Shown: positions 38,958-47,721, counted from the first letter of the stretch. The stretch: DNA of 49,382 nt from Propionibacterium sp. (GCA_012517965.1 JAAYTZ010000124.1:1-49382); one strand, 5' to 3'. Translations and numbers: made by a program. The notes: generated by a model from the sequence alone, not told the origin.

Positions 38958-40004
38958 GTGCGCGCCTGGGCCTGGTTGGACGCGCCGCCCACGCTGCGCC
39001 TGCTCGACCAGACCCGCCTGCCCCAGGAGGAGGTCTGGCTCGATATCCGCACCGTGGACGCCCTCGTCGACGCCATCGGACGCCTCGCCGTCCGCGGCGC
39101 GCCGCTGCTGGGGGCGTGCGGCGGTTTCGGTGTCGCGCTCGCGGTCGCCCAGGCCGACCGGGAGGGCTGGGACGCCGCGCGGACGGCGTCCGAGATCGGC
39201 CGGGTGCGCGACGCCCGGCCGACGGCGGTGAACCTGGCGTGGGGCGTCGACCGCGTCCGCCCGCTCGTCGGGGCGGGTCTCGCGGCCGTCGTGGGCGCGG
39301 CCCGCGCGCTGGCGTCCGAGGACGAGGCGGCGAACCGCGCGCTGTCGCGGCTGGGCGCCGACTGGATCCTGTCCCGCGTCGACCGGCCGGCCCTCCGGGT
39401 CGTGACGCACTGCAACTCCGGCGCGTTGGCGACCACGGGCTGGGGGACGGCGTACGGGATCATCCACGAGCTGCACGACCGTGGCCGCCTCGAGCTCGTC
39501 TACGCGGACGAGACCCGCCCCCTGCTGCAGGGGGCGCGGCTCACCTGCTGGGAGCTGACGGCCGACGGCATCCCGCACGTCGTCCAGCCGGACGCCGCGG
39601 CGTCCGGCACAATCCTCGGCGGCCACGTGGACGTGGCCGTGATCGGCGCCGACCGGATCGCCGCGAACGGCGACACGGCCAACAAGGTCGGCTCGGTGGC
39701 GCTCGCGCTGGCGTGCGCGCGGGCGGGCGTCCCGTTCGTGGTGGCCGCCCCGTTCTCGACGGTCGACCTGGCCACGCCCAGCGGCGACGCGATCGTCATC
39801 GAGCAGCGACCCGCCGACGAGGTGCTGACCTGCGGCGGCACCCGGCTGGCGCCGCCGGGGGCGCGGGCGCACAATCCGGCGTTCGACGTCACGCCGCACG
39901 ACCTGATCGCGGCGATCGTGACCGAGCGCGGCGTGGTCGAGCCGGCCCCGACCCCCGGCGTCCCGCTGCTGCCCGGCCTCGCCCCGGAGGCGCCCCGGCC
40001 GTAG
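38958..40004 (+). CDS. mtnA: S-methyl-5-thioribose-1-phosphate isomerase
   Basis: MtnA converts methylthioribose-1-phosphate to methylthioribulose-1-phosphate in methionine salvage. The 348-residue protein has LDQTRLPQEE, VRGAPLLGACGG, the catalytic cysteine C152 in VTHCNSGALAT and the catalytic D232 in GADRIAANGDTANKVG. Start is the GTG at 38958, consistent with homologues that begin shortly before LDQTRLP. No other mtn gene is nearby, so it may serve a scattered salvage or 5-deoxyribose route. Its stop TAG doubles as part of the -10 element of the next gene. Confidence 0.92.
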   Translation: MRAWAWLDAPPTLRLLDQTRLPQEEVWLDIRTVDALVDAIGRLAVRGAPLLGACGGFGVALAVAQADREGWDAARTASEIGRVRDARPTAVNLAWGVDRVRPLVGAGLAAVVGAARALASEDEAANRALSRLGADWILSRVDRPALRVVTHCNSGALATTGWGTAYGIIHELHDRGRLELVYADETRPLLQGARLTCWELTADGIPHVVQPDAAASGTILGGHVDVAVIGADRIAANGDTANKVGSVALALACARAGVPFVVAAPFSTVDLATPSGDAIVIEQRPADEVLTCGGTRLAPPGARAHNPAFDVTPHDLIAAIVTERGVVEPAPTPGVPLLPGLAPEAPRP

Positions 40005-40015
40005 GCTCGGGTCCC

Positions 40016-40582
40016 ATGACGAAGCTCGTGGTGACCGTGGTCGGCGACGATCGGCCGGGCCTGGTGGCGGCCCTGACGGACGCCCTCGCGGCGGCCGACG
40101 GCAACTGGCTGGAGAGCGAACTCGTCAGCCTGGCCGGCAGGTTCGCCGGCGTCGCGCTGGTGGAGGTTCCGGACGCCGACGCGCTGCACACCGCCCTCGC
40201 CCACCTGGTGGAGGACGGCCGGCTGACGGTGACGCTGTCCCCGGCCGAGGAGGCGCCGTCGCCCGCCCCCGGGGCCCCTCTGCACGTGTTCGTGATGGGG
40301 AACGACCGGCCCGGCATCCTGCGCGAGGTGTCCACCGCGCTGGCGTCGCGGCGGGTCTCCATCGTCCGCCTGGAGACCGTGACCCGCCACGCCCCGATGG
40401 CCAACGCGCTGCTCTTCGAGCTGGACGCGGACGTGCGGGTCCCGGAGGGGGTCAGCCTCGCCGAGGTGAGGGGCGCGCTGGAGAAGCTGTCGAGCGAGCT
40501 GGTGGTGGACTTCGACAGCGACCCCGAGGTCCCGGTCGACGACGCGTGGGTCACGGAGCCCCGAGACACACCCGGCCCTTAG
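40016..40582 (+). CDS. Tandem ACT-domain protein (GcvR-like)
   Basis: The 188-residue protein is two ACT domains: VVTVVGDDRPGLVAALTDAL (residues 5-24) and VFVMGNDRPGILREVSTALA (about 90-109), each with the DRPG turn that binds an amino acid at a dimer interface. GcvR of enterobacteria, a glycine-sensing regulator, has this layout, but actinobacterial members are not well studied, so the ligand is unknown. TAGGCT, overlapping the mtnA stop codon, lies 8 nt before the ATG. Confidence 0.82.
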   Translation: MTKLVVTVVGDDRPGLVAALTDALAAADGNWLESELVSLAGRFAGVALVEVPDADALHTALAHLVEDGRLTVTLSPAEEAPSPAPGAPLHVFVMGNDRPGILREVSTALASRRVSIVRLETVTRHAPMANALLFELDADVRVPEGVSLAEVRGALEKLSSELVVDFDSDPEVPVDDAWVTEPRDTPGP

Positions 40583-40583
40583 T

Positions 40584-40623
40584 GCAGTCGATTCGGGGTC
40601 GTCTGCCCAACCGAATCTACTGC
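40584..40623. terminator. Inverted repeat after the ACT protein gene
   Basis: GCAGTCGATTCGG (40584-40596) pairs with CCGAATCTACTGC (40611-40623), 12 of 13 positions, across a 14-nt loop. It begins 2 bp after the stop codon, so it is probably a terminator; its moderate GC content would also suit a protein-binding site. Confidence 0.5.
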
Positions 40624-40711
40624 GCTGCGGTGAATGACCCGTCGTGGGCACCGGTGAGCGCCGTCGCCGCCGCCCACTAGCCTCGGGGGACGACCTCGAC
40701 AGGAGAATCCC

Positions 40712-41644
40712 ATGGCGGTGTGTGAGCGGTGCGGCAATGTGGGCGGCGGGGTGACCTGCGCGCTCTGCGGGGCGCTGCTGCCCGAGCATGCGGGCCAGTC
40801 GACGGACCAGACGCTGGTCCGTCCCTGGATCGACAACCCGGACGCCGCAGGGGCAGCGAGCGCCGACACCGCGCCGACCCAACTCGGGCCCGCCTTGGGG
40901 TGGGCGCCGGAGCGGGCGGGCCAACCGCAATCCCAGCCGACACCCCAGTGGCCCGGCCAGATTCCGCAGCAGGCCCAACCCCGGGTCGAGCAGGGGCCCC
41001 CTGCCTTCCCGCCGCAGCCCGCTGTCGTCGCCGAGGCGGCCCGGTCGGGCCCGGTCGCACAGTCTGGTCCGTCCGCCCAGCCCTGGGCGCCCTGGCCGCG
41101 GCGGCGCCCGGTGTTGCCGATCGCGGCCGGTGTCGCGGCGCTGGCGCTGGTGGGGGTCGTGGCGTGGCAGCTGCCCGGACTGCTGGGCCGCTCCCAGGGG
41201 GCCACGCCGACCCGCGCCGCGGCGACGGTGACGATCACCGCTCCAGCGGCCACGACGCCGGTGCTGCCCCAGGCTCCGGTGACGGTTCCGCAGGTCCCGG
41301 CGGCTGCCGCCGGCCCGGCCGCTCAACCGACCCCGCTGTACGGCACCTTCGGCGGCCTGGGCCGACAGGCCGGTGGCACGAAGGCGCGCGTGTGGTCGAT
41401 CAAGCTCGGCTTCACCGGCAGCGTGGGCACGATCACCTACCGGGAGAGCGCCGACGCCCCTGTCTACTGCGCCGGCACGCTCACTTTGCGTCCCGATGGG
41501 GACTGGGTCGAGCGCATCACCGCCGGCGGCTGCGACGACGGCGGCACGTGGTCGTTCGCCGGGACCGGCCCCCTCCGCGGTGCCTACACCGACCCCGACG
41601 GCACGTACGGTTTGACGGGGGAGTTCTCCTACCTGGGGGAGTGA
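40712..41644 (+). CDS. Zinc-ribbon membrane protein with external domain
   Basis: The 310-residue protein is built in four parts: an N-terminal zinc ribbon (CERCGNV..CALCGALL), a long Pro/Gln/Ala-rich disordered linker, one membrane helix (about residues 133-155), and, after a Thr/Pro/Ala-rich stalk, a beta-rich domain of ~100 residues with two cysteines (VYCAGT, GGCDDGG) that could form a disulfide. The zinc ribbon would be cytoplasmic. I do not recognise the outer domain. AGGAG precedes the ATG; TAGCCT (40679-40684) is a likely -10. Confidence 0.75.
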   Translation: MAVCERCGNVGGGVTCALCGALLPEHAGQSTDQTLVRPWIDNPDAAGAASADTAPTQLGPALGWAPERAGQPQSQPTPQWPGQIPQQAQPRVEQGPPAFPPQPAVVAEAARSGPVAQSGPSAQPWAPWPRRRPVLPIAAGVAALALVGVVAWQLPGLLGRSQGATPTRAAATVTITAPAATTPVLPQAPVTVPQVPAAAAGPAAQPTPLYGTFGGLGRQAGGTKARVWSIKLGFTGSVGTITYRESADAPVYCAGTLTLRPDGDWVERITAGGCDDGGTWSFAGTGPLRGAYTDPDGTYGLTGEFSYLGE

Positions 41645-41679
41645 CCCTTCGCCAGACCCCCGCGAGCCTGGGAGGGCCG

Positions 41680-42753
41680 ATGAACATCGCCGTCGAACGG
41701 CTGGTCCTGCCCGCGACCTGGGACGAGGACTCCGAGGCCGGGCGCGTCTTCCGGGCGGTCGTCGACCTGACCCGCGACATCCGGGCGCACTACTACGGCA
41801 CCCCCGCCGTCGCGTACGACCCCCCGGAGTTGCTCGGCCTGCTCCAGCGATCCGCCACCGAGCGGTTCGTCGGCTTCACTGCCGCGGTGGACGGTCGGCT
41901 GGTCGGGCGCGCCCTGCTCTGGCTGCCGTTGCGGGAGAACACCACGATGATCGAGGGCAGTTGGCTGCTGGCCCCAGGCCTGGACGCCGCCGCGCACGCC
42001 GCGACCGCCTCGGCGCTGCTGGACGCGCTCGACACGGTGGCGGACGCCGAGGCCCGCCCCTGGCACCTCCTTGAGGTGCCCTGTACGCCCGGCCGGTTGG
42101 TGCCGGCGGGCGGGGTGGGCAGCGCCGACCCCGACGCCCCGGACGCCGCCGCGCTGCTCGCGCGCGGGTTCACCCTGCAGCAGGTCTACCGCTACCAGGT
42201 CGCCGACCTGGCCGCGCTCACCGACCTGGACGCCCGCCTGGCCGCCGCGCTCGTGCCCGGCTACCGGCTGGTGACGTGGACGGGCCGGGTGCCCGAGCCG
42301 CACCGGGGGGCGTTCTGCGCGCTCGTGGCGACGATGGACCGGGAGGTTCCGACGGGGGGCGTCCAGTACGAGGCCCAGCACTGGGACGACGCGCGCCTCG
42401 CCGCCTTCGAGGACACCCTCGAGCGCGCCGGCCGCACGCTGGTCGGTACCCTCGCCCTCACGGACGCCGGTGAGCCGGCCGGCTACACCGAGCTGATGGC
42501 CACGGGGCGTGCGGTGGCCCACCAGGGCGACACGCTCGTCGCTCCCGCCCATCGCGGACGCCGCCTCGCCCGCTGGCTGAAGCTCGCCAACCTGGCCCAA
42601 CTGCGGGCGGGGTTCGGCGCGGCGCGGTGGGTCACCACCGACAACGCCGAGGAGAACGCGGCGATGCTGGCGATCAACGAGTCGATCGGCTTCACGACGG
42701 CCCTGCACGAGGGGCTGTGGCAGCGGCTGCCTGCGCCCGAGCGGTCCCGCTGA
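41680..42753 (+). CDS. Tandem GNAT-family acetyltransferase
   Basis: The 357-residue protein looks like two GNAT domains. The C-terminal one keeps the acetyl-CoA pyrophosphate loop (APAHRGRRLARWLKLANL) and the late NAEENAAMLAINESIGF motif. The N-terminal half retains the fold pattern but no clear loop, so it may be inactive. Tandem GNATs include mycothiol synthase, but this protein does not show a specific match. Substrate unknown. GGGAGG precedes the ATG, 35 bp after the preceding gene. Confidence 0.8.
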   Translation: MNIAVERLVLPATWDEDSEAGRVFRAVVDLTRDIRAHYYGTPAVAYDPPELLGLLQRSATERFVGFTAAVDGRLVGRALLWLPLRENTTMIEGSWLLAPGLDAAAHAATASALLDALDTVADAEARPWHLLEVPCTPGRLVPAGGVGSADPDAPDAAALLARGFTLQQVYRYQVADLAALTDLDARLAAALVPGYRLVTWTGRVPEPHRGAFCALVATMDREVPTGGVQYEAQHWDDARLAAFEDTLERAGRTLVGTLALTDAGEPAGYTELMATGRAVAHQGDTLVAPAHRGRRLARWLKLANLAQLRAGFGAARWVTTDNAEENAAMLAINESIGFTTALHEGLWQRLPAPERSR

Positions 42754-42812
42754 TCGGCCGTCCGGCGCCAAGGGGGCGAGGCCCCCGATGTGCCCTCGCG
42801 GACCAGAAGGCA

Positions 42813-42841
42813 TTGACCCCGGTACAAAAACGGTTCATTCT
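42813..42841 (+). promoter_or_regulatory. Possible promoter of the secreted beta-helix gene
   Basis: TTGACC (42813-42818) and CATTCT (42836-42841) are 17 bp apart in the most AT-rich part of the 220-bp gap before the secreted-protein gene. A second -10-like TATAAG lies at 42878-42883. No gene is supported in the gap. Confidence 0.35.
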
Positions 42842-42973
42842 CGTCAATACGTCCCGGTAGCCCCGACGCGCGTGTGGTATAAGCCGAGTCTTTGGCGTCG
42901 GCCTGTCGCACGCCCCGGTGCAAACAGGATCCGTTCGGCCCCTAGCCGGGCCGCGAGAGGAAGGTTCGGGATC

Positions 42974-43756
42974 ATGGCTGCAGCACTACATCACAGGATT
43001 CTGGGGGTGCTGGCGCTCGCGGGAGCGTTGGCGTTCGGCGGCGCGCCGGCATATGCCTCAACGGGCGCGATAGCGCCGCCGGCCTACACGTGCACGGGCG
43101 GGGCGATCCCCTCGGGCACCTATTCCAGCATCACCGTCACCGGGATGTGCTTCGTGGCGGCCGATGCCGAGATCGACGTCGTCGGCAACGTGAACGTCGT
43201 CGCGGGTGCGGTCCTCGACGCGCAGAGTGCGCCCTCGACCATCACCGTCGGACGCAACGTCACCGGCGCTGCGGGCTCGTTCGTGGGCCTGGGGTGCCAG
43301 CCGCGCGAGCTCACGGGGAACTCGGCGCACCCGTGCGAGGCCGATCCGAGCGCGCACTCGACCATCACCGTCCACGGCAATGTCACCGTCACCGACGCGA
43401 TGGCCGTGATGCTCAACGGCATCACCGTCGAGGGGAACGTCACCCTCTCCCGCGGCGGCTCGGTGATTCCGTGGACGGTCAAGAACAACACGATCGACGG
43501 GAACGTCACGGTGACCGGGCTGCGGACCGAGTGGCTCGGGGTGATGTTCAACCGCGTCGGCAAGAACGTGACGCTGACCGACATCGCGCTGAGCGACCCG
43601 CACCCGGGAGCCCCCGGCGTCTACATCGTGCGCAACACGATCGCCAGGAACCTCACGTGCGTGGGGCTGACGCCCGGGGTGTCGGGAGGGTTCATCCCCG
43701 GCAGCGTCAACGTCGTCGGCCGCAACGCGACCGGGCAGTGCGCAGCCCTCGTCTGA
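42974..43756 (+). CDS. Secreted beta-helix-like repeat protein
   Basis: The 260-residue product has a signal peptide (about residues 1-29, cleavage likely after APAYA) and a mature part of repeated beta units such as SSITVTG, STITVGRNVTG, STITVHGNVTVTD, GITVEGNVTLS, IDGNVTVTG and GKNVTLTD, the pattern of a right-handed parallel beta-helix. Cysteines are paired in number. No catalytic motif of a pectate lyase type is obvious. It could be a surface or extracellular carbohydrate-binding or structural protein. GAGGAAGG precedes the ATG. Confidence 0.75.
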   Translation: MAAALHHRILGVLALAGALAFGGAPAYASTGAIAPPAYTCTGGAIPSGTYSSITVTGMCFVAADAEIDVVGNVNVVAGAVLDAQSAPSTITVGRNVTGAAGSFVGLGCQPRELTGNSAHPCEADPSAHSTITVHGNVTVTDAMAVMLNGITVEGNVTLSRGGSVIPWTVKNNTIDGNVTVTGLRTEWLGVMFNRVGKNVTLTDIALSDPHPGAPGVYIVRNTIARNLTCVGLTPGVSGGFIPGSVNVVGRNATGQCAALV

Positions 43757-43783
43757 CCCCGCACCAGACACCCACCCACCGCC

Positions 43784-43815
43784 CGCCACCCGGAGCGCTC
43801 GCGCCCCGGGTGGCG
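43784..43815. terminator. Hairpin between converging genes
   Basis: CGCCACCCGG (43784-43793) and CCGGGTGGCG (43806-43815) form a perfect 10-bp stem with a 12-nt loop. It lies between the stops of the secreted-protein gene and the ATP-grasp gene and could terminate both. Confidence 0.6.
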
Positions 43816-43845
43816 CGCTGAGCCGTGGCCGCAGCCCCCCGGCCG

Positions 43846-45045
43846 TCAGGCGCGGGTGGTGACGTCGCGGACGAACGCGTCGGCGCGGGCGGCGTCCGGG
43901 GTGCGGATCACGAAGTACTCGTCGCCCATCTGCGGCGAGAACAGCGGCGGGTTGCGGCGCACCTGCCGCAGTTCGCCGGCGTACTTCGCGAGCAGGTCGG
44001 CGCGCGGCACCGCGTAGGAGCACCAATCGCGGCGGGCCGCGTAAACCCCGTACTGCGGGTCGGCGGCGGCGCGGGCGGCGGCGCCGGTGTCGATCCCCGT
44101 CACCAGGTCGGTGTACACCTGGTAGACGTCGGCGTCGCGGGCGTAGTTGAACAGGTCGACGGTGTCGCCGCCGGCGGGGCGCATGTTGACCTCGAGGCCG
44201 ACCCAGTCGCCGACGCCGCCGAGGCCGGGCCGGGCGGCGGTGAGCCGGAAGAACTCCAGGTGCACGAACCGGTTGCGGACGCCGAAGGCGGCGACGGTGC
44301 GGCGTCCGGCGTCGGCGAGGCCGGGCGGCAGTTGCGCCTCGACGCGGTAGGCGAGGTCGAGCCGGTCGACGACGATGTCCAGGATCGAGGGCGGGAAGCG
44401 GGTGGCCGCCTCGAAGACGGGGTGACCGTGGGCGTCCACGACGGCGTCGTAGCTGAACAACTCGCCGGTGACGAACTCCTCGGCGACGTAGGGGACGCCG
44501 CGCGGCCGGTCGCAGAAGGCGCGCACGTCGTCGTCGGACGCCAGCCGTGCGGTGTCGTTGGCGCCGACCCCGTACTCGGGTTTGGCGATGAGGGGGTAGC
44601 CGACGTCGGCGGCGAAGGCGAGCAGGGCGGCGGCGTCCGTGACACGGGTCTGGCGGGCGGTCGGGATGCCGGCGAACGCGTACACCGGCTTCATGTGCGC
44701 CTTGGACTTGATGGCCTCGCTGAGTTCGACCCCGTGGCCGGTGGTGATGTGGAAGTCGGTGCGCAGGCGGGCGTCGAGTTCGAGCCAGTGCTCGTTGTTC
44801 GACTCGAGCCAGTCGACCTTGCCGTGCCGGTAGCTCAGGTAGGCGACGGCGCGGAACGCCTGGTCGTAGTCGGCGAGGCTGTCGACCCGGTAGTACTCGG
44901 TGAGGGCGCCCCGCAGCCGCTCGGACAGCTCGTGGTACGGGGTGTCGCCGACCCCCAGCACCCGGACGCCCGCGCGCGCCAGGTGCTCGCAGAAGTTCAC
45001 CCCGATCGCCGGGAAGGCGGGGGAGAGGTACACGAAGTTCGTCAT
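43846..45045 (-). CDS. ATP-grasp ligase, substrate unknown
   Basis: The 399-residue protein has the ATP-grasp fold: an N-terminal Rossmann-like part (VYLSPAFPAIGVNFCEHL), the ATP-lysine strand YPLIAKPEYGVGANDT, the hinge YVAEEFVTGELFSYDAVVD, and the metal-binding WVGLEVNMRPAGGDTVDLF. It would activate a carboxylate as acyl-phosphate and couple it to an amine or thiol; it has no biotin or carbamoyl-phosphate synthase domains. AGGAG precedes the ATG, 17 bp after the deacetylase stop, so both belong to one operon. Substrates cannot be inferred from sequence. Confidence 0.8.
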   Translation of the reverse strand: MTNFVYLSPAFPAIGVNFCEHLARAGVRVLGVGDTPYHELSERLRGALTEYYRVDSLADYDQAFRAVAYLSYRHGKVDWLESNNEHWLELDARLRTDFHITTGHGVELSEAIKSKAHMKPVYAFAGIPTARQTRVTDAAALLAFAADVGYPLIAKPEYGVGANDTARLASDDDVRAFCDRPRGVPYVAEEFVTGELFSYDAVVDAHGHPVFEAATRFPPSILDIVVDRLDLAYRVEAQLPPGLADAGRRTVAAFGVRNRFVHLEFFRLTAARPGLGGVGDWVGLEVNMRPAGGDTVDLFNYARDADVYQVYTDLVTGIDTGAAARAAADPQYGVYAARRDWCSYAVPRADLLAKYAGELRQVRRNPPLFSPQMGDEYFVIRTPDAARADAFVRDVTTRA

Positions 45046-45062
45046 GGCGGCTCCTGTCCGGG

Positions 45063-45995
45063 TCAGGCGACGCCGAGGGCGTCCAGGGTGGCGAAGGTCA
45101 GGCCGCGCTCGCGCAGGGCGGGCAGCGCGGTGCGGAGTCCCTCGAAGGTGGCGCCCTGGGGGGCGTTGAGGTGGCCGATGACGATGGAGCCGGGGGTGGC
45201 CTTGGCGGTCTCGGCGGCGACGGTGGCGGCCGGGTAGGTGGCGCCGCCGTCGGCGTTGACGTCGAACCCGATCGGCAGCTCGCCCAGGGCGCGGACGATC
45301 TCGACGGCGACCTCGTCGTACCAGGCGGTCCCGGCGCGGAAGAACCGCGGCGGGCGGCCGAGCAGTTCGGTGAGGAAGGCGTGGTTGCCGGCGACCTCGT
45401 CGTAGACCTCGCCGGCGTCCTTGGTGCCGGCGATGCCGTAGGCGGAGCGTCCGGTGACCGACAGCGGCGCGTGCCGGGTGCCGTGGTTGGCGATGGTGAA
45501 CAGGTCGGGCCGGGTGGCGAGGCGGTCGAAGGTGGGGCGGTTGGCGGTGATCCAGCGCTGGTTGAGGAACAGGGTCGCCGCGAACTGCTCGGCGATCAGG
45601 AAGTCGAGCAGGGCGGTGTCGACGCCGCTGCCGTTCGGTCCGCCGCAGCCGTCGAGGGTGAGTGCCACCGCGGGGCCCGGGGTGCGGGTCACGACGCCGG
45701 TGACGTCCAGACCCCACTGGGTGGGGGTGCGGTCGGCGAACCGGGCGACGATCGCGTCGCGCGGGGGCAGTTCCAGGCCGGACGCCGTCGCGCCCGTCGC
45801 GCTCGGGGTGGGCGCCGGGGCGCCGCAGACGGGGGGCTCCTCGGTGGCGGACGGCGTGGCGCACGAGGGGGAGGGCGAGTGGGGGGCGGACGAGGGGCCG
45901 GCGGGCGTGGGGCCGGGGGAGGCGCACGCGCTCAGCAGCCCGGCGCCGGCGCCGGCGATCAGCGCGCGCCGGGTGAGGCGGGGCAGGGGGGCCAC
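45063..45995 (-). CDS. Polysaccharide deacetylase-family lipoprotein
   Basis: The 310-residue product starts MAPLPRLTRRALIAGAGAGL and has a lipobox LLSAC with lipidated C24; the twin Arg suggests Tat export. A Pro/Ser/Thr-rich linker leads to a NodB-like domain with VALTLDGCGGPNG in place of TFDDG (first Asp kept, second replaced by Gly) and HGTRH as the HxxxH zinc motif. ADGGATYP and VIGHLNAP follow. It may deacetylate a cell-wall glycan. Start is the GTG at 45995 with GAGGAGGA upstream. First gene of an operon with the ATP-grasp ligase. Confidence 0.82.
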   Translation of the reverse strand: MAPLPRLTRRALIAGAGAGLLSACASPGPTPAGPSSAPHSPSPSCATPSATEEPPVCGAPAPTPSATGATASGLELPPRDAIVARFADRTPTQWGLDVTGVVTRTPGPAVALTLDGCGGPNGSGVDTALLDFLIAEQFAATLFLNQRWITANRPTFDRLATRPDLFTIANHGTRHAPLSVTGRSAYGIAGTKDAGEVYDEVAGNHAFLTELLGRPPRFFRAGTAWYDEVAVEIVRALGELPIGFDVNADGGATYPAATVAAETAKATPGSIVIGHLNAPQGATFEGLRTALPALRERGLTFATLDALGVA

Positions 45996-46116
45996 GGCGT
46001 CCTCCTCGGGCAGGCTGCTGGTCAGCGTACCGGGCGGCCGACCCGGCGGCAGCGCCCCGACGCGTCGGCGGCGGGTGGGATACCTTGGCGCCGAAACCGG
46101 GTCGGAGGTGAAGTGC

Positions 46117-46743
46117 ATGAACGGGCGGGGCAGCAGGGCCACCCACGACGGAGTGGACTCGCGTGCGGAGATTCTGGACGCCGCCGAGCGACTGATCTCG
46201 GAGCACGGGTTCGGGTCGATGCGGATGGCGTCCCTGATCAAGGTCTCCGGCCACTCGTCGAGCTCGATCTACTGGCACTTCGAGTCCAAGGAGGGGGTGC
46301 TCGCCGCCGTCCTGGAGCGCGCGGTGGACCGGTTCTTCGAGCGCGCCGCGCTGCTGCGCTTCCCCGACGACGACGACGTCCGAAGCCGCCTGGAGTGGTT
46401 CCTGCGCGAGTCGATGGCGCTGACGCTTCAGGCCCCGCAGTTCCTGCGGTTGTTCATCCTGCAGGGGCTGTTGCGCAACGACTACGACCGCGGCGAGGCC
46501 GGCGTCGTCGGGCGGGTGCGTGCCCAGGCCCTGCGGAACCTGACCCGCGGGCTCGCCGAGGCGCTGCGGCCCTGGGGCGAGGAGCAGGCCGCGGAGGTCG
46601 CCGCCGCGATCGTGGGACCCGCGCTGATGCTGTTCGACGGCGCCTTCCTCGACACGCAGGTGCGGCTGGGTCGAATCGAGGACGCCGACGCCCGGCTGTT
46701 GGCGGCGGCGCTGACCGGGATGGCCGTCGCGGCTCGGCGGTAG
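46117..46743 (+). CDS. TetR-family transcriptional regulator
   Basis: The 208-residue protein has the TetR helix-turn-helix: SRAEILDAAERLISEHGF, SLIKVSGHSSSSIYWHFESK and EGVLAAVLERAVDRFF (about residues 15-70), followed by a helical ligand-binding domain. GGAGGTG precedes the ATG. It lies directly upstream of the hydrolase/monooxygenase genes in the same direction, and a perfect inverted repeat sits in the gap, so it probably represses them until an aromatic substrate or intermediate binds. Confidence 0.9.
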   Translation: MNGRGSRATHDGVDSRAEILDAAERLISEHGFGSMRMASLIKVSGHSSSSIYWHFESKEGVLAAVLERAVDRFFERAALLRFPDDDDVRSRLEWFLRESMALTLQAPQFLRLFILQGLLRNDYDRGEAGVVGRVRAQALRNLTRGLAEALRPWGEEQAAEVAAAIVGPALMLFDGAFLDTQVRLGRIEDADARLLAAALTGMAVAARR

Positions 46744-46785
46744 ACGCCCCGGAGATTGCCTCTGGCGGTGGGGTGCCAACGCCGC

Positions 46786-46824
46786 TAGTCTGGATCAAAC
46801 GTTCCATGGACTATTTGATCCAGA
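46786..46824 (+). promoter_or_regulatory. Operator and -10 of the aromatic-degradation genes
   Basis: TCTGGATCAAA (46789-46799) and TTTGATCCAGA (46814-46824) form a perfect 11-bp inverted repeat with a 14-bp spacer that contains TCCATGGA, itself a palindrome. The left arm overlaps a -10-like TAGTCT (46786-46791). The site is the obvious candidate for binding by the adjacent TetR protein. Confidence 0.65.
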
Positions 46825-46848
46825 ACCCACCGCTGGGAGGCAGCACCC

Positions 46849-47712
46849 ATGATCGAGACCCCGTCCCACGTCGGCCCGACCGGCATCGACACCTTCGACG
46901 TGCCGGTGGACGGGCTCACCGTCCGCGTGCACACGGCCGGCGACCGCGGCGACCCGCCGATCCTGTGGTTGCACGGCTCCGGCCCGGGGGTGAGCGCGCT
47001 GAGCAACTGGCGGGCGCTGATGTCGACCATGCCGGGCTACTTCCACCTGGCACCCGACGTGCCCGGGTTCGGCGCCAGCACGTACCCCGACCCGGCGCCG
47101 CGGGGGATCGAGGCGTCCGCCGCGTTCCGGGCCGGCGCCTTGCTGGCGCTCCTGCGCGAACTGGGCGTCGAGCGCACCCACGTCGTGGGCAACTCGATGG
47201 GCGGCATGATCACCGTGCGGCTGCTGCAGGCCGCGCCGGCCACCTTCGACCGGGTGATCCTGATGGGCAGCGGCGGGGCGCCGCTGCCGCCGACCGACGA
47301 CCTGATCTCGATGATCACCTTCTACGACGATCCCACCCCGGCGCGGATGACCGACCTGATCGGCCGCTTCGTCCACGACACCGCCCTGTTCGGCGACACG
47401 GTCGAGGAGATCGCGGCCGACCGGGTGGCCGTCGCCACACGCCCGGAGGTGCGGCGGGCGCACCTGGCCACCTTCGCCCCGGACGCCCCCCCGCCGGTCT
47501 TCACCCCCGACGAACTGGCGGCGATCACCCATGAGGTGCTCGTCGTCCACGGCCGCGAGGACCGGATGATCCCCGTCGCCGCCTCGCACTACCTGAGCGC
47601 GCATCTGCCCAACGCGCAGCTGCACGTCCTGCCCCACGCCGGCCACTGGGTCCAGATCGAACAGGTCGACCGGTTCCGCGCCCAAGCCGCCACCTTCTTC
47701 ACCGAGTCCTGA
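46849..47712 (+). CDS. Alpha/beta hydrolase, meta-cleavage-product hydrolase type
   Basis: The 287-residue protein resembles MhpC/BphD/TodF hydrolases, which cleave C-C bonds in ring-fission products. The oxyanion region LHGSGPGVSALSNWR is diagnostic; nucleophile S116 sits in VGNSMGGM, D238 in HGREDRMIP and H266 in HAGHWVQIEQ. The partner gene for a ring hydroxylase follows 9 bp later, so the two act in one pathway; the ring-opening dioxygenase is not in the window. GGGAGG precedes the ATG. Confidence 0.9.
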   Translation: MIETPSHVGPTGIDTFDVPVDGLTVRVHTAGDRGDPPILWLHGSGPGVSALSNWRALMSTMPGYFHLAPDVPGFGASTYPDPAPRGIEASAAFRAGALLALLRELGVERTHVVGNSMGGMITVRLLQAAPATFDRVILMGSGGAPLPPTDDLISMITFYDDPTPARMTDLIGRFVHDTALFGDTVEEIAADRVAVATRPEVRRAHLATFAPDAPPPVFTPDELAAITHEVLVVHGREDRMIPVAASHYLSAHLPNAQLHVLPHAGHWVQIEQVDRFRAQAATFFTES

Positions 47713-47721
47713 GGAGCCCCC

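Noticed and set aside
43825-45237. Plus-strand frame of 470 codons opposite the ATP-grasp gene
   Set aside because: Gly/Val-rich shadow sequence; the minus strand has clear ATP-grasp motifs and a ribosome site.
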